Position numbers and translations under genes: made by a program | Shown: positions 50,324-58,939 of the stretch, piece by piece | How positions within the stretch are numbered: the first letter of the stretch is position 1 | How the letters are laid out: each line of letters opens with the position of its first letter | Notes under the pieces: model-generated | The model's database searches: none | What the model was told of the DNA's origin: nothing | What the model saw: only the letters and a program-made list of their open reading frames with translations | Origin: JBHJGP01 sp050331695 | GTDB lineage: Bacteria > Pseudomonadota > Alphaproteobacteria > Geminicoccales > Geminicoccaceae | Assembly: GCA_050331695.1 (NCBI GenBank) | Contig: JBHJGP010000026.1 | Span: 26,754-90,753 of the forward strand | Direction of reading: 5' to 3' | DNA length: 64,000 bases

Positions 50324-51279
50324 GAGCGGCCCATCTCATTCGCCGCCAAAGCTGCCAGTTCACCGAAAACAGGTCCGTTGGAAAGGATTTCGACATCGAA
50401 GACTTCGGCGATGACCAGGGTCCGGCCGTGGAGGAAATAGACCCAACCAACGGATATATGGAGTTCCTGTTTATGGGCCTGTCGTTCGGCCTGGCGAAGA
50501 AAAGAAAGCTCGCCCCGATAGTTGAGCTCCCAAACTCGAGCTCCCTGAGGAAAGCGGGCCTGATCGCTCAGCGGTGAGCCGGGCCGGTCCTTGCCCATGC
50601 CGGTCGCATTGATAATCAGCGCGCCCTCCCGGCAGTTGGCGAGCCAGGCATCGGCTGGCTCGCCCTCGTCGGTGAGCAGATACTCGATCGTCACCGGATT
50701 TGTGGGCAACCGCTTATGAATGCTGCGCAGATTGGCCAACCGTTTGGGGTCGATATCGGTGACGCGGATGCGCTCAGGGCCGCCGCGGCCCTCGGCCATT
50801 CGGGCGAGATAGGCTGTGATCGCGATCGAAGCGCCACCGGCGCCGAGGCACAAAACGTCTTTTATCTTTGTTTTCCAGTCGGTTGGCTGAACGAAATCGT
50901 CGATCGCACGGCCCGCGCTGACGGCATCCTTGGCGAAACCGTAAAGTTTGCCGTCGCGTTTTGCGAGACAGGAGACTTCGCCCAGGCGGCGGGCGTCCTC
51001 GTCGAACTCGTCGATGAGATCACCGGCTGCCTCAAAAAGATCCACCTTGTGGGTCGTGATCAAGGCACCTTTGACATGGGCATCGCTCGCTATTCGCGAG
51101 ACCAGGTTCCGGTACTCGCCCGGTGGACGTGAAGGCGCCATGTCCACACCGACGAGCTCGGCGTCCAGTCCCAGGGTGCGAGCCCAGAGGGGAAAGATCC
51201 GCATGATCGAGGAGCCGACTGTGCTGACACCGAGGAAAATGATGGTCGACCGCGTATAAGGCGAATAAGTGGGCGGCAA
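50320..51279 (-). CDS. Shikimate/quinate dehydrogenase-like protein
   Basis: 319 aa. The substrate domain ends GALITTHKVDLFEAA (catalytic Lys of the AroE N-V-T-x-P-x-K motif), followed by GFAKDAVSAGRAID (Asp of G-x-N-T-D). The NAD(P) domain has VLCLGAGGASIAITAYLARM, INATGMGKDRPGSPLSD. It differs enough from housekeeping AroE (THK and AKD variants, long C-terminus) that another hydroxy-acid or cyclitol substrate is likely. It is coupled to the MBL-fold gene, and the divergent neighbour is an SDR. Confidence 0.78.
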   Translation of the reverse strand: MPPTYSPYTRSTIIFLGVSTVGSSIMRIFPLWARTLGLDAELVGVDMAPSRPPGEYRNLVSRIASDAHVKGALITTHKVDLFEAAGDLIDEFDEDARRLGEVSCLAKRDGKLYGFAKDAVSAGRAIDDFVQPTDWKTKIKDVLCLGAGGASIAITAYLARMAEGRGGPERIRVTDIDPKRLANLRSIHKRLPTNPVTIEYLLTDEGEPADAWLANCREGALIINATGMGKDRPGSPLSDQARFPQGARVWELNYRGELSFLRQAERQAHKQELHISVGWVYFLHGRTLVIAEVFDVEILSNGPVFGELAALAANEMGRS

Positions 51280-51585
51280 GTTCGGCCTCCTCGCGCATGC
51301 GTGATCGGTTCGTGAGCAGCGTCAAGCCTTGTTATCGTTGGCCGGCACCGCCAGCCAGAGCTTCGGTACGTCGTTCTGCCTTTTCGAGGCACCGCCGGCA
51401 ATCTGTCCAACGACATCCACACAACATCCCACAGACCTTGCACAGGCTTTCGCGGCTTGTGCGTTTTACTGGGGACAAGCGGTCTTCTCTGGGGACAATT
51501 ATCTCTCCAATCCCTCATTTCAGGGGTTCCGCCCGGCCGCTTATCAGGCTTGGTTCCGACCGTGGCTTGTGGAGGAAACCGGTCC
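51280..51585. promoter_or_regulatory. Divergent intergenic region with tandem CTGGGGACAA repeats
   Basis: 306 bp between the AroE-like gene and the SDR. CTGGGGACAA occurs twice in direct orientation at 51469-51478 and 51489-51498, exactly 20 bp apart, about 90 bp before the SDR start. This suggests two regulator monomers on one DNA face. No ORF of note. Confidence 0.4.
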
Positions 51586-52332
51586 ATGACGAAAACAGTA
51601 CTGATCACCGGCGGCAGTCGCGGCATTGGCGCCGCCGTGGCGACGCTCGCCGCCGAGCGCGGCTACGACGTGGCGTTCAGCTATGCGTCGCGGGAAGACG
51701 CGGCAAGAACTGTTGCCGACGCGATCGAACGGGCCGGTCAAAAGGCTTTGCCAATCAAGGCGGACGTCTGCGACCATGATCAGGTCGTCAACCTGTTCGA
51801 CAAAACGACTGATCAGTTGAACGGTCTGGACGCCTTCGTGAACAATGCTGGCGTAATCAATCCGGCGGCTCCGCTGGCCGAGCTCGAGGTCGCAGAGATA
51901 CGCCGGATCATCGACACCGACCTCACGGCCGCCATCCTCTGCGCGCGGGAGGCGGTTCGGCGCATGGCCCGATCCCGGGGCGGCCGGGGTGGGGCCATCG
52001 TCAACATCTCGTCCATGGCCTCGATCCTGGCCGGCGCCGGCGGATTTGTCCCCTACGGCGCGGCCAAGGGCGGAATCGACGTGCTGACCGAGGGGCTGGG
52101 CAAGGAGGTGGCCCATGACGGGATCCGGGTGAACGGCTTGCGCCCGGGCCTGATCGACACCGATATCCAGGACGATACCGGTATCCCGAACCGGATCGCT
52201 CAGCTCGAAGGCAATATTCCGATCGGCCGCGGCGGGACGCCCCTGGAGGTCGCCGAGGCGGTGCTTTGGCTGATGTCGGATCAGGCGTCTTACGTCGCTG
52301 CCACCAGCTTCAACGTTTCCGGTGCCCGCTAG
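51586..52332 (+). CDS. SDR-family oxidoreductase (FabG-like)
   Basis: 248 aa. VLITGGSRGIGAAVATLAAE, FVNNAGVINPAAPL, GAIVNISSMASILAGAGGFV, PYGAAKGGIDVLTEGLGKEV and VNGLRPGLIDTDI show an intact Ser-Tyr-Lys triad. The closest common annotation would be a 3-oxoacyl-ACP-reductase-like or glucose-1-dehydrogenase-like SDR. GGAGGAAACCGGTCC precedes ATG 51586. Ends overlapping the convergent amidotransferase by 4 bp. Confidence 0.9.
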   Translation: MTKTVLITGGSRGIGAAVATLAAERGYDVAFSYASREDAARTVADAIERAGQKALPIKADVCDHDQVVNLFDKTTDQLNGLDAFVNNAGVINPAAPLAELEVAEIRRIIDTDLTAAILCAREAVRRMARSRGGRGGAIVNISSMASILAGAGGFVPYGAAKGGIDVLTEGLGKEVAHDGIRVNGLRPGLIDTDIQDDTGIPNRIAQLEGNIPIGRGGTPLEVAEAVLWLMSDQASYVAATSFNVSGAR

Positions 52333-53039
52333 GGGTGGAGGCGCTGGTCCAAAAACCTGGCGATCCACTGGGCGATCAGATCGGCCTCGGTGTCCTGGCT
52401 TAGGCTGGCGACTGCCCTGGTGTAGTTCGCTTCGCCGATCAGTTGCCGCCGAAGATCGAGGAGGGCGCGCTCGTAAGCCGCGCTGAACTCGGGATGGCCC
52501 TGGACGCAGAAAGCCGAGCCGATCTCAAAACCGGCATAAGCGCAAAAAGGGCTGGATGCGAAGACGGTCGCACCCTCGGGCAACCGCTCCACCTGGTCCT
52601 GGTGAAAACCGTTCAGACGAAAGCTATCGGTCATCGGCTCCATCCAATCCGGCCGGCGGTCGACCTGATAGCGATGAACGCCAACGCCCCAGCCGGCCGC
52701 CGATTTCGCCGCATGGCCGCCGAGCGCGTGGGCGATCGCCTGATGGCCGAAGCAAATGCCGATCAGGGGCTTTTCGGTCCGGTGCGCCTTTTGGATGAAG
52801 GCCAAAAGTGGGTCGATCCAGGGCAAATCGTCATAGACGCCGGCCTTGCTGCCGGTGATCAGGAACCCGTCGGCATCGCCCGGCTCGGGCAAGTCCTCGC
52901 CCTCGTCCACGGCGATCGAGGACGTCTTTAGATCCGGCATGTGGGGCCGCAAGAGTTCATCGAAGGTTTCGGGATAACGGGGCCAGTCTTCGGCGATCTC
53001 TGCCGGCGGACGGCCCACTTCGAGGATTGAGAGATGCAT
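52329..53039 (-). CDS. Class I glutamine amidotransferase-like protein
   Basis: 236 aa. The triad is visible: PLIGICFGHQAIAHALGGHA (Cys), and His/Glu in FCVQGHPEFSAAYERAL. GFLITGSKAGVYDDLPWI is the usual N-terminal loop of the GuaA-related stand-alone amidotransferases (YfeJ/gamma-glutamyl hydrolase-like). ATG 53039 lies 14 bp after the paaN stop, so it is probably cotranscribed with paaN. Role in phenylacetate metabolism unknown. Confidence 0.85.
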   Translation of the reverse strand: MHLSILEVGRPPAEIAEDWPRYPETFDELLRPHMPDLKTSSIAVDEGEDLPEPGDADGFLITGSKAGVYDDLPWIDPLLAFIQKAHRTEKPLIGICFGHQAIAHALGGHAAKSAAGWGVGVHRYQVDRRPDWMEPMTDSFRLNGFHQDQVERLPEGATVFASSPFCAYAGFEIGSAFCVQGHPEFSAAYERALLDLRRQLIGEANYTRAVASLSQDTEADLIAQWIARFLDQRLHP

Positions 53040-53052
53040 GGCCCGGCTCCCG

Positions 53053-54717
53053 TCAGATCTTGTCAGGCCGGCGGACCGCCACCACGCGGAAACGGTTGGC
53101 GACGAAGGCCGTATCGGTGAGCGACGCATTGCCAGCAGGATTGGCGCCGGTCACGTGGAAATCGCTGAAGGCGGCTGACTGGTTCACGTAAACCGGTCCT
53201 GTGAAATTGCAGGAAAGTGCCACGCCGCAATCGGCGAAGGCGTCGGCGGCGGCTTCGATGACCCGATCGTCCGTGGTGTAGATCGCCGCCGTGATCGCAC
53301 CCTTGCGCTTGGCACAGTAAGCCGCCCGCTCGATGCTTTCGGCGGTGTCGTGGGTTCGGATCATGAAGCTGATCGGACCGAAACGCTCGTCCAGATAGTC
53401 GGCCTCCCGGCCCGCCTCGGTGCCGATGATCAAGGGCGTGCAGGTCCGCGCCTTGGCGTAGCCGGCTGTCTCGATCCTGCCGGGCTCGCGCAGGATCGAG
53501 CCCAGAGCCTGGCTGTCCTTGACCCGCTCCAGGGTCGCCTCGTTCTGGATCGTGCCGAGTACGGCCGCGGCCCGCTCCGGTTCGGCCAGGAGATCGTCGA
53601 TCGCCGCCGCCAGGGCCGCGGCCACGCTCTCGAAGCTTTTGTGGCCCTGGTCGGTGTCGATCCCGTCAGCGCTGACGAACAGGTTTTGGGGGGCCGTACA
53701 CATCTGGCCGGAATAGAGGCTCAAGGAGAAAGCGAGGTTTTGGCACATGCCGGCGAAATCGTCCGTGGAATCGATGACCACGGAGTTCACGCCGGCCTCC
53801 TCGGTGAACACCAGCGCATCGCCGGCATTGGACTCGATCCAATCGCCGAATGCCGCATTGCCGGTATAGTCGATCATCCGAACCTCTGGAGCGTGCACCA
53901 AATCCTTGGTCAGGGGATCCTCAGGTGTATCGATCGCCAATTGAACGGTGTCGGGGTCTAAACCGGCCTCGTTCAAGACGTCCCGGCAAACCCGGACCGT
54001 GATCGCCAGCGGCAGAATGGCACCGGCATGCGGCTTGACGATCACCGGGTTGCCAGTAGCGAGACTGGCGAACAGGCCTGGATAGCTGTTCCAGGTCGGA
54101 AAGGTCGAGCAGGCGATGACCAGGCCGATCCCCCGCGGGATCAGCTTGTACTCCTTGGCCAGGCGGATCGGCGCCCGTTCGCCTTGCGGCTTCTCCCAGA
54201 CGACGTGATCGGGGATCTGCTTCATCTCACGATAGGCGTAAGCCACGGCTTCCAGACCCCGATCTTGCGCATGGGGGCCGCCGGCCTGAAAGGCCATGAC
54301 GAAGGGTTGGCCCGAGGTGTGCATTACCGCGTGAGCCATCTCGAAGCTTCGCGCGTTCAAACGGCTCAGGATCTCCAGACAGACGCCGGTTCGCTGCTCC
54401 ACCGACGCCTGTGACCAGGAGCGCTTCGCCGCTTCGGCGGAAGCGATCAACTGATGAAAACCACGGCGCTCGTAGCTGATACCAAGGGCCATGCCGAAGG
54501 GGCTGACTTCCTCGCCGACCCATTGGTCGCCGTCGCCGGCCAAAGGAAACAGCTTGTTCAGGTGATCCCGAAAGGCGCATTCGCCGTCGCGTTTGGCGTT
54601 TTCGCCGTAGATCTTGGCGCTCGGTATCTCGGAATAGGCGCTCCAAAAGCCGCGCGCGCTGATCGCATCCAACGCCTGGTCGAGCAGGGCGCGGTGGCGT
54701 TCGAACAGGCAGACCAT
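53053..54717 (-). CDS. paaN: PaaN-type aldehyde dehydrogenase (phenylacetate degradation)
   Basis: 554 aa, the size of the single-domain PaaN subfamily that lacks the MaoC hydratase. The start reads LFERHRALLDQALDAISARG and FWSAYSEIPSAKIYGENAKR. The ALDH core has IACSTFPTWNSYPGLFASLA, catalytic Glu FTEEAGVNSVVIDS and catalytic Cys YSGQMCTAPQNLFVSADG. It probably oxidises the ring-opened phenylacetyl-CoA aldehyde. ATG 54717 has GGAG 6 bp upstream; the open frame extends further. It diverges from paaI-paaK across 96 bp. Confidence 0.88.
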   Translation of the reverse strand: MVCLFERHRALLDQALDAISARGFWSAYSEIPSAKIYGENAKRDGECAFRDHLNKLFPLAGDGDQWVGEEVSPFGMALGISYERRGFHQLIASAEAAKRSWSQASVEQRTGVCLEILSRLNARSFEMAHAVMHTSGQPFVMAFQAGGPHAQDRGLEAVAYAYREMKQIPDHVVWEKPQGERAPIRLAKEYKLIPRGIGLVIACSTFPTWNSYPGLFASLATGNPVIVKPHAGAILPLAITVRVCRDVLNEAGLDPDTVQLAIDTPEDPLTKDLVHAPEVRMIDYTGNAAFGDWIESNAGDALVFTEEAGVNSVVIDSTDDFAGMCQNLAFSLSLYSGQMCTAPQNLFVSADGIDTDQGHKSFESVAAALAAAIDDLLAEPERAAAVLGTIQNEATLERVKDSQALGSILREPGRIETAGYAKARTCTPLIIGTEAGREADYLDERFGPISFMIRTHDTAESIERAAYCAKRKGAITAAIYTTDDRVIEAAADAFADCGVALSCNFTGPVYVNQSAAFSDFHVTGANPAGNASLTDTAFVANRFRVVAVRRPDKI

Positions 54718-54813
54718 CGACAACTCCGCTCTCGTCCGGCCCAACAGCGTCGAGCCATTGACTTGGCCGGTGCTGGGCGTCAAGCCACAAACCAGGGGAG
54801 GCCACAGCATTTC

Positions 54814-55278
54814 ATGGGTGAACAAGCGGACGAATTGGCCCGGCGTTGCGCCGACGCGATGTGGTCGGAGGATCGGGCATCGCAAGGCCTCGGCATGGTC
54901 ATCGACCATGTTGGGGCCGGGTCAGCCCAACTGTCGATGACCGTTCGTGACGACATGGTCAATGGCCACGGCATCTGCCACGGCGGCATCATCTTCGCCC
55001 TGGCGGACAGCGCCTTCGCCTTCGCCTGCAACAGCTTCAACCAGAACACCGTCGCCCAGCACTGCACGATCAGCTTCCTGGCGCCGGCGCGGCAGGGTGA
55101 TCGTTTGGAGGCGCGCGCATCAAAGCGAACGCAGGCCGGACGCAGCGGTATCTACGATGTTACCGTTAGGGATCAGGCCGGCACCATCGTTGCGGAGTTT
55201 CGGGGCTTTAGCCGGACCATCGCCGGTACGCTGGTGCCTGAAGGCGAGATTGCGGAAGAAAGGCAGACCAACTCATGA
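54814..55278 (+). CDS. paaI: PaaI hydroxyphenylacetyl-CoA thioesterase
   Basis: 154-aa hotdog-fold thioesterase. NGHGICHGGIIFALADSAFA carries the His-Gly-Gly-(x)n-Asp/Glu active site; FACNSFNQNTVAQHCTISFL and VTVRDQAGTIVAEFRGFSR complete the fold. PaaI removes stalled phenylacetyl-CoA intermediates. ATG 54814 follows GGGGAGG at 12 bp. Its stop overlaps the paaK ATG, so the two are coupled. Confidence 0.92.
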   Translation: MGEQADELARRCADAMWSEDRASQGLGMVIDHVGAGSAQLSMTVRDDMVNGHGICHGGIIFALADSAFAFACNSFNQNTVAQHCTISFLAPARQGDRLEARASKRTQAGRSGIYDVTVRDQAGTIVAEFRGFSRTIAGTLVPEGEIAEERQTNS

Positions 55279-56588
55279 AGAAGCCACGCAATCAGCCGCC
55301 CGATCGGGCTGACCTTGATCCGATCGAGATCGCGTCCATCGATGAAATCCGCCAGCTGCAATTGGAGCGCCTCCAGTGGAGCCTGGGCCACGCTTTCGAC
55401 AATGTGCCTCACTACCGGGAAGCCTTCACCGCCGCCGGCGTTCACCCCAGCGATCTGAAATCCCTGGAAGACCTCGCGCTTTTTCCATTCACCACGAAAC
55501 AGGATCTGAGAGCCAACTATCCCTTCGGCATGTTCGCCGTGCCGCGCGAGCAGGTGGTCCGGGTTCACGCCTCGTCGGGCACGACCGGGCGGCCGACGGT
55601 GGTTGGTTACACCAAGGCGGACATCGACGTTTGGGCCACCTGCTGCGCGCGCTCGATCCGGGCCTCCGGCGGCAGGCCCGGCGACATCGTCCATGTCGCC
55701 TATGGCTACGGGCTCTTCACCGGCGGTTTGGGCGCCCACTATGGTGCCGAAAAGCTGGGCTGCACGGTGATCCCGATGTCCGGCGGCCTCACCGAGCGCC
55801 AGGTCCAGCTGATCACCGATTTCAAACCCGATGTAATCATGGTGACGCCCAGCTACATGCTGGCGATCCTCGACGAGTTCCGCCGCCAGGGGGTCGATCC
55901 TGAGGCCTCATCCCTGGCGGTCGGAATCTTCGGCGCCGAGCCTTGGACGGACGCGATGCGCGGTGAGATCGAGACCAGCTTCGCCATGGAGGCGGTCGAT
56001 ATCTACGGCCTGTCGGAGGTGATCGGACCCGGTGTCGCCAATGAATGCGTCGAGACCAAGGACGGGCTCACCATCTGGGAGGACCATTTTTATCCGGAGA
56101 TCATCGATCCGCAGACGGGCCAGGTGGTCCCGGAAGGCGAGATGGGCGAGTTGGTCTTCACATCGCTCTCGAAGGAAGCGTTTCCGGTCGTTCGCTATCG
56201 AACCCGGGACCTGACCCGTCTTCACCCCGGAACCGCCCGATCCATGCGGCGGATGGATAAGGTCACCGGCCGCAGCGACGACATGATGATTGTGCGCGGG
56301 GTCAATGTCTTTCCGAGCCAGATCGAGGAGTTGATCCTGCGCTGCCGGGGACTGGCGCCGCACTATCAGATCGAGCTGACCCGGGAGCAGCGCCTCGATG
56401 TGATGGCGGTCGTCGTCGAGGCGCGGCCCGAACATGCCAGCGACGACGCCCGGAGCGCGTCGGAAGCCGAGCTCACCCGCCATGTCCGCGAGCTCATCGG
56501 CATCGGCGCCGGCGTCCGGGTGGAGGCGCCGGGAACCGTCGAGCGCTCCGCCGGCAAGGCTCGCCGGGTCGTCGACAAGCGAGGCTAG
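55275..56588 (+). CDS. paaK: Phenylacetate-CoA ligase PaaK
   Basis: 437 aa, the normal PaaK length. AMP-forming motif RVHASSGTTGRPTVVGYTKA, then GADIHVAYGYGLFTGGLGAHY-like stretch, DIYGLSEVIGPGVANECVET, and YRTRDLTRLHPGTARSMRRM with the C-terminal G-R-S-D-D-M-M-I-V-R-G-V-N-V-F-P hinge. It activates phenylacetate to phenylacetyl-CoA, the entry step of the aerobic paa pathway. paaABCDE and paaGZJFH are not in the window. Confidence 0.95.
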   Translation: MKKPRNQPPDRADLDPIEIASIDEIRQLQLERLQWSLGHAFDNVPHYREAFTAAGVHPSDLKSLEDLALFPFTTKQDLRANYPFGMFAVPREQVVRVHASSGTTGRPTVVGYTKADIDVWATCCARSIRASGGRPGDIVHVAYGYGLFTGGLGAHYGAEKLGCTVIPMSGGLTERQVQLITDFKPDVIMVTPSYMLAILDEFRRQGVDPEASSLAVGIFGAEPWTDAMRGEIETSFAMEAVDIYGLSEVIGPGVANECVETKDGLTIWEDHFYPEIIDPQTGQVVPEGEMGELVFTSLSKEAFPVVRYRTRDLTRLHPGTARSMRRMDKVTGRSDDMMIVRGVNVFPSQIEELILRCRGLAPHYQIELTREQRLDVMAVVVEARPEHASDDARSASEAELTRHVRELIGIGAGVRVEAPGTVERSAGKARRVVDKRG

Positions 56589-56600
56589 CTTTTCTCTGTG

Positions 56601-56618
56601 GGCGGCTCGCCAGCCGCC
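56601..56618. terminator. Hairpin between convergent paaK and parA
   Basis: GGCGGCT-cgcc-AGCCGCC forms a perfect 7-bp stem in the 39-bp gap between the two convergent stops. No T-tract follows on either strand, so it is a plausible but unproven bidirectional terminator. Confidence 0.4.
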
Positions 56619-56627
56619 GGGCGCTCG

Positions 56628-57272
56628 CTACGATCTCGCCGGTTCGGCGATACCCTCGATCAGGTGGATCAGAGGCAACCATTCGGTGCGGATTGCCTCC
56701 GTCCGCCGGCCCGGCACGTCGAACCCGGTCAGACCCTCAAGCGCCAGGTCCGCGTAAGCGGCCCGGTCCCGCACCTGGGCTGCCACCGGATAGTCGAGCC
56801 TGGCGAGAAACGCTTCCAGCCGCGCGGTCGCCCTGGTTCGCGGACGCAGGCGGTTGGCGACGATCGCCACGTCTTTCTTGCCCTTGCGGATCGGTTTCAG
56901 ATCGCTCACCCGTTTGAGCAGCCGCCTCGTACTGTCCTCGTCGAAGATCGAAGGAAGGATCGGTACGACGACCACATCGCTCGAGCTGATCAACGCCTCG
57001 ATCCGTTTGAATGGCAGGGCGCCCGGGCAATCGATCACCAGCCGGTCGGCTCGTTTCGGCGGCGCTTCCGCTTTGGTCCAATCCAGTCCCTGGATCTCCG
57101 GTGAGTGACCGTTCCGCGTCTTAAGCCATCGAAGCGACGATTTCTGCCGATCGCAATCGGCGAGCGCCACCCGCAACCCGCCATGGGCAAGCGCGGCCGC
57201 CAGGTGGGTTGCCGTGGTCGTCTTACCGCAGCCGCCCTTGGCATTCGTGACCAGGATACGCCTCGTGCTCAT
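56628..57272 (-). CDS. Orphan ParA/MinD-family ATPase
   Basis: 214 aa. Deviant Walker A TNAKGGCGKTTTATHLAAAL with the signature Lys, Walker A' LADCDRQKSSLRWL, and RLVIDCPGALPFKRIEALIS in the Walker B position. It is of the short ParA type used for positioning cargo such as carboxysomes and chemotaxis clusters as well as DNA. No ParB gene is adjacent. Instead its ATG overlaps the stop of a CYTH-CHAD gene by 4 bp, suggesting that protein as partner or cargo adaptor. Confidence 0.85.
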   Translation of the reverse strand: MSTRRILVTNAKGGCGKTTTATHLAAALAHGGLRVALADCDRQKSSLRWLKTRNGHSPEIQGLDWTKAEAPPKRADRLVIDCPGALPFKRIEALISSSDVVVVPILPSIFDEDSTRRLLKRVSDLKPIRKGKKDVAIVANRLRPRTRATARLEAFLARLDYPVAAQVRDRAAYADLALEGLTGFDVPGRRTEAIRTEWLPLIHLIEGIAEPARS

Positions 57273-58831
57273 GATTTCTTCCAGAACGGCCGGTCCTCGC
57301 AGAAAGCGTGCCAGCTGGCGATCAGCTCGGGCTCCGCCACCAACCGTCTATGGCCAAGCCAGCCCGAGACAAAGCCGCAAGCTTGCGCCAACTTCGGATC
57401 GTCCGGCACGGCGCTCCGGATCTGGGTCACCAGAAGCTCGGCCGCGGCGAGATCGTTCCAGGTGCCGAAACCTTCCTGCAGCGCCGCGGCGTGCTTGAGA
57501 TAGGGCTTGGCCTGCTTGGCCTCGAAGACGGAGCGGAAGAAGTCCAGCGCGTAGCGGAGTTTTTTGAGAGCAATCCGCACCTCGTGGCGCGCCGTCTCAT
57601 CAAGGGTCTCGAAGTTCTGGCCCCGCTTGAGCACGGCCTTGTGCCGTTTGGTTAAGGCCTTGCGGGCAAAGTCCCGGATCGGCATCGAAGCGATCGCCGG
57701 ATCCGCCCGGTCCAGCCATTCGCCTTCCTCGTGCCATTTGGCGAAGCTTAAGAGAAAGGTGGCGTGCCGGCTGTGGCCGAGGGTGTCGAGAACGGCATTC
57801 TGGGCGTCGGCCCGTGCCGTTGCGACCCACCCCTCAAGCGGGGTGAGGGACGCATGCTCTCCGGCGCCCCGAGCGATGGGCGGCAGGATTTCGGTGGCGA
57901 AAACATCGAGATCACGGGCGGCACCGAGGGCCCTAAGGGCATGCCTGGCCTCGCTTTGGAGCCAGGCCATGTCGTCAGCCGGGATCAGGGTCTTGAACAA
58001 GGTGAGCAAGGTTCTGAGGCGCCTGAGCGCCACTCTCAGCTGATGAACGCCTTCCGGATCGCTGCCGTCGGCGGCGGCCGCCAGATTGCGCCACCAGTGA
58101 ACGCGGCAGTGCGCCAGGGTCAAACGCGCGCAGTCGGCGACGGTGGCTTTCGGGTCCAATCTGATGGTCTCGGCCTTGGTCCAGACCGGCCCGCTGTCGC
58201 TGGCCAGCGCATAGCCCCTTGCCGCCTTGCTCCGGGTCTCGATCCGGGCGTCGCAGGCCGCAACGAGTTTGAGCGCGGCGTCGAACAAGAGGTGTGCCGG
58301 GCCGGACTTCAGCTCTAGCTCGATTTCCGCAATCTCGGATCCCGCATCGCGGGTCGTGATCGCACCCAGATCGCGGCAGACTTCCACGATCGCCGCTTGG
58401 CCATTGTCGCCCCTGACCTCGATCTCTCGGGATTTTCGCTCGAAATGGGTCTCGAAGACCGGCTCCAGCTCCGAGGCCAGGAGGAAACCGAGCCTCGCCC
58501 GCGCCTCTTCGTCGGCTACGGCGTCGAGCTCGGGGCTCTTTGAGCGAACCGGTCGCTCCCACTCGAACCGGGCGATGCCGTCACCCTCGTCCTTGAGCGT
58601 CTGCAACAACCGGTCGCCACTCTTGCGGATCCGAAGGCCGACACGACGCTTCATCAGCCGGCGATCGGGGGTGTCGAAATAGGTGTTCTCGAGCTGCTTG
58701 CTGCCTGAACGGCCCAAGCGCCGACCTAGGGGCGCCCAAAATGCGTCATTGGCCTGCTCGAGGGGTACGGAAAATTTGAGTTCGATCTCCCGGTCACCTT
58801 TCGGTGCGGGACGTTTCACGCTTTCTTCCAC
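57269..58831 (-). CDS. CYTH-CHAD domain protein
   Basis: 520 aa. The N-terminal CYTH triphosphate tunnel begins with EIELKFSVPLEQAND (the ExExK-type motif appears as E-I-E-L-K) and contains YFDTPDRRLMKRRVGLRIRK. The C-terminal half (about 225-500) is a His/Arg-rich CHAD helical domain: HCRVHWWRNLAAAADG, GVHQLRVALRRLRTLLTLFK, and RHEVRIALKKLRYALDFFRS. CHAD proteins bind inorganic polyphosphate and localise to polyphosphate granules, and CYTH proteins hydrolyse triphosphate. Start GTG 58831 or GTG 58819, the latter with GGAAGAA upstream. Coupled to the ParA gene. Confidence 0.92.
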   Translation of the reverse strand: MEESVKRPAPKGDREIELKFSVPLEQANDAFWAPLGRRLGRSGSKQLENTYFDTPDRRLMKRRVGLRIRKSGDRLLQTLKDEGDGIARFEWERPVRSKSPELDAVADEEARARLGFLLASELEPVFETHFERKSREIEVRGDNGQAAIVEVCRDLGAITTRDAGSEIAEIELELKSGPAHLLFDAALKLVAACDARIETRSKAARGYALASDSGPVWTKAETIRLDPKATVADCARLTLAHCRVHWWRNLAAAADGSDPEGVHQLRVALRRLRTLLTLFKTLIPADDMAWLQSEARHALRALGAARDLDVFATEILPPIARGAGEHASLTPLEGWVATARADAQNAVLDTLGHSRHATFLLSFAKWHEEGEWLDRADPAIASMPIRDFARKALTKRHKAVLKRGQNFETLDETARHEVRIALKKLRYALDFFRSVFEAKQAKPYLKHAAALQEGFGTWNDLAAAELLVTQIRSAVPDDPKLAQACGFVSGWLGHRRLVAEPELIASWHAFCEDRPFWKKS

Positions 58832-58939
58832 TTTGGTTGTCTTTCTCCGGGTGCGTTTCGGCTTTTCGCCTATTGTGACGCACAGCTGACTGAGGCTCGT
58901 CCACCAACTCAGAGATAGGAGAAACCTCGAGGGGGAACA

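Noticed and set aside
54718..54813. PaaR/PaaX operator in the paaN-paaI divergent region
   Set aside because: Only short TTGAC...GTCAA arms are visible; I cannot match a known operator consensus.
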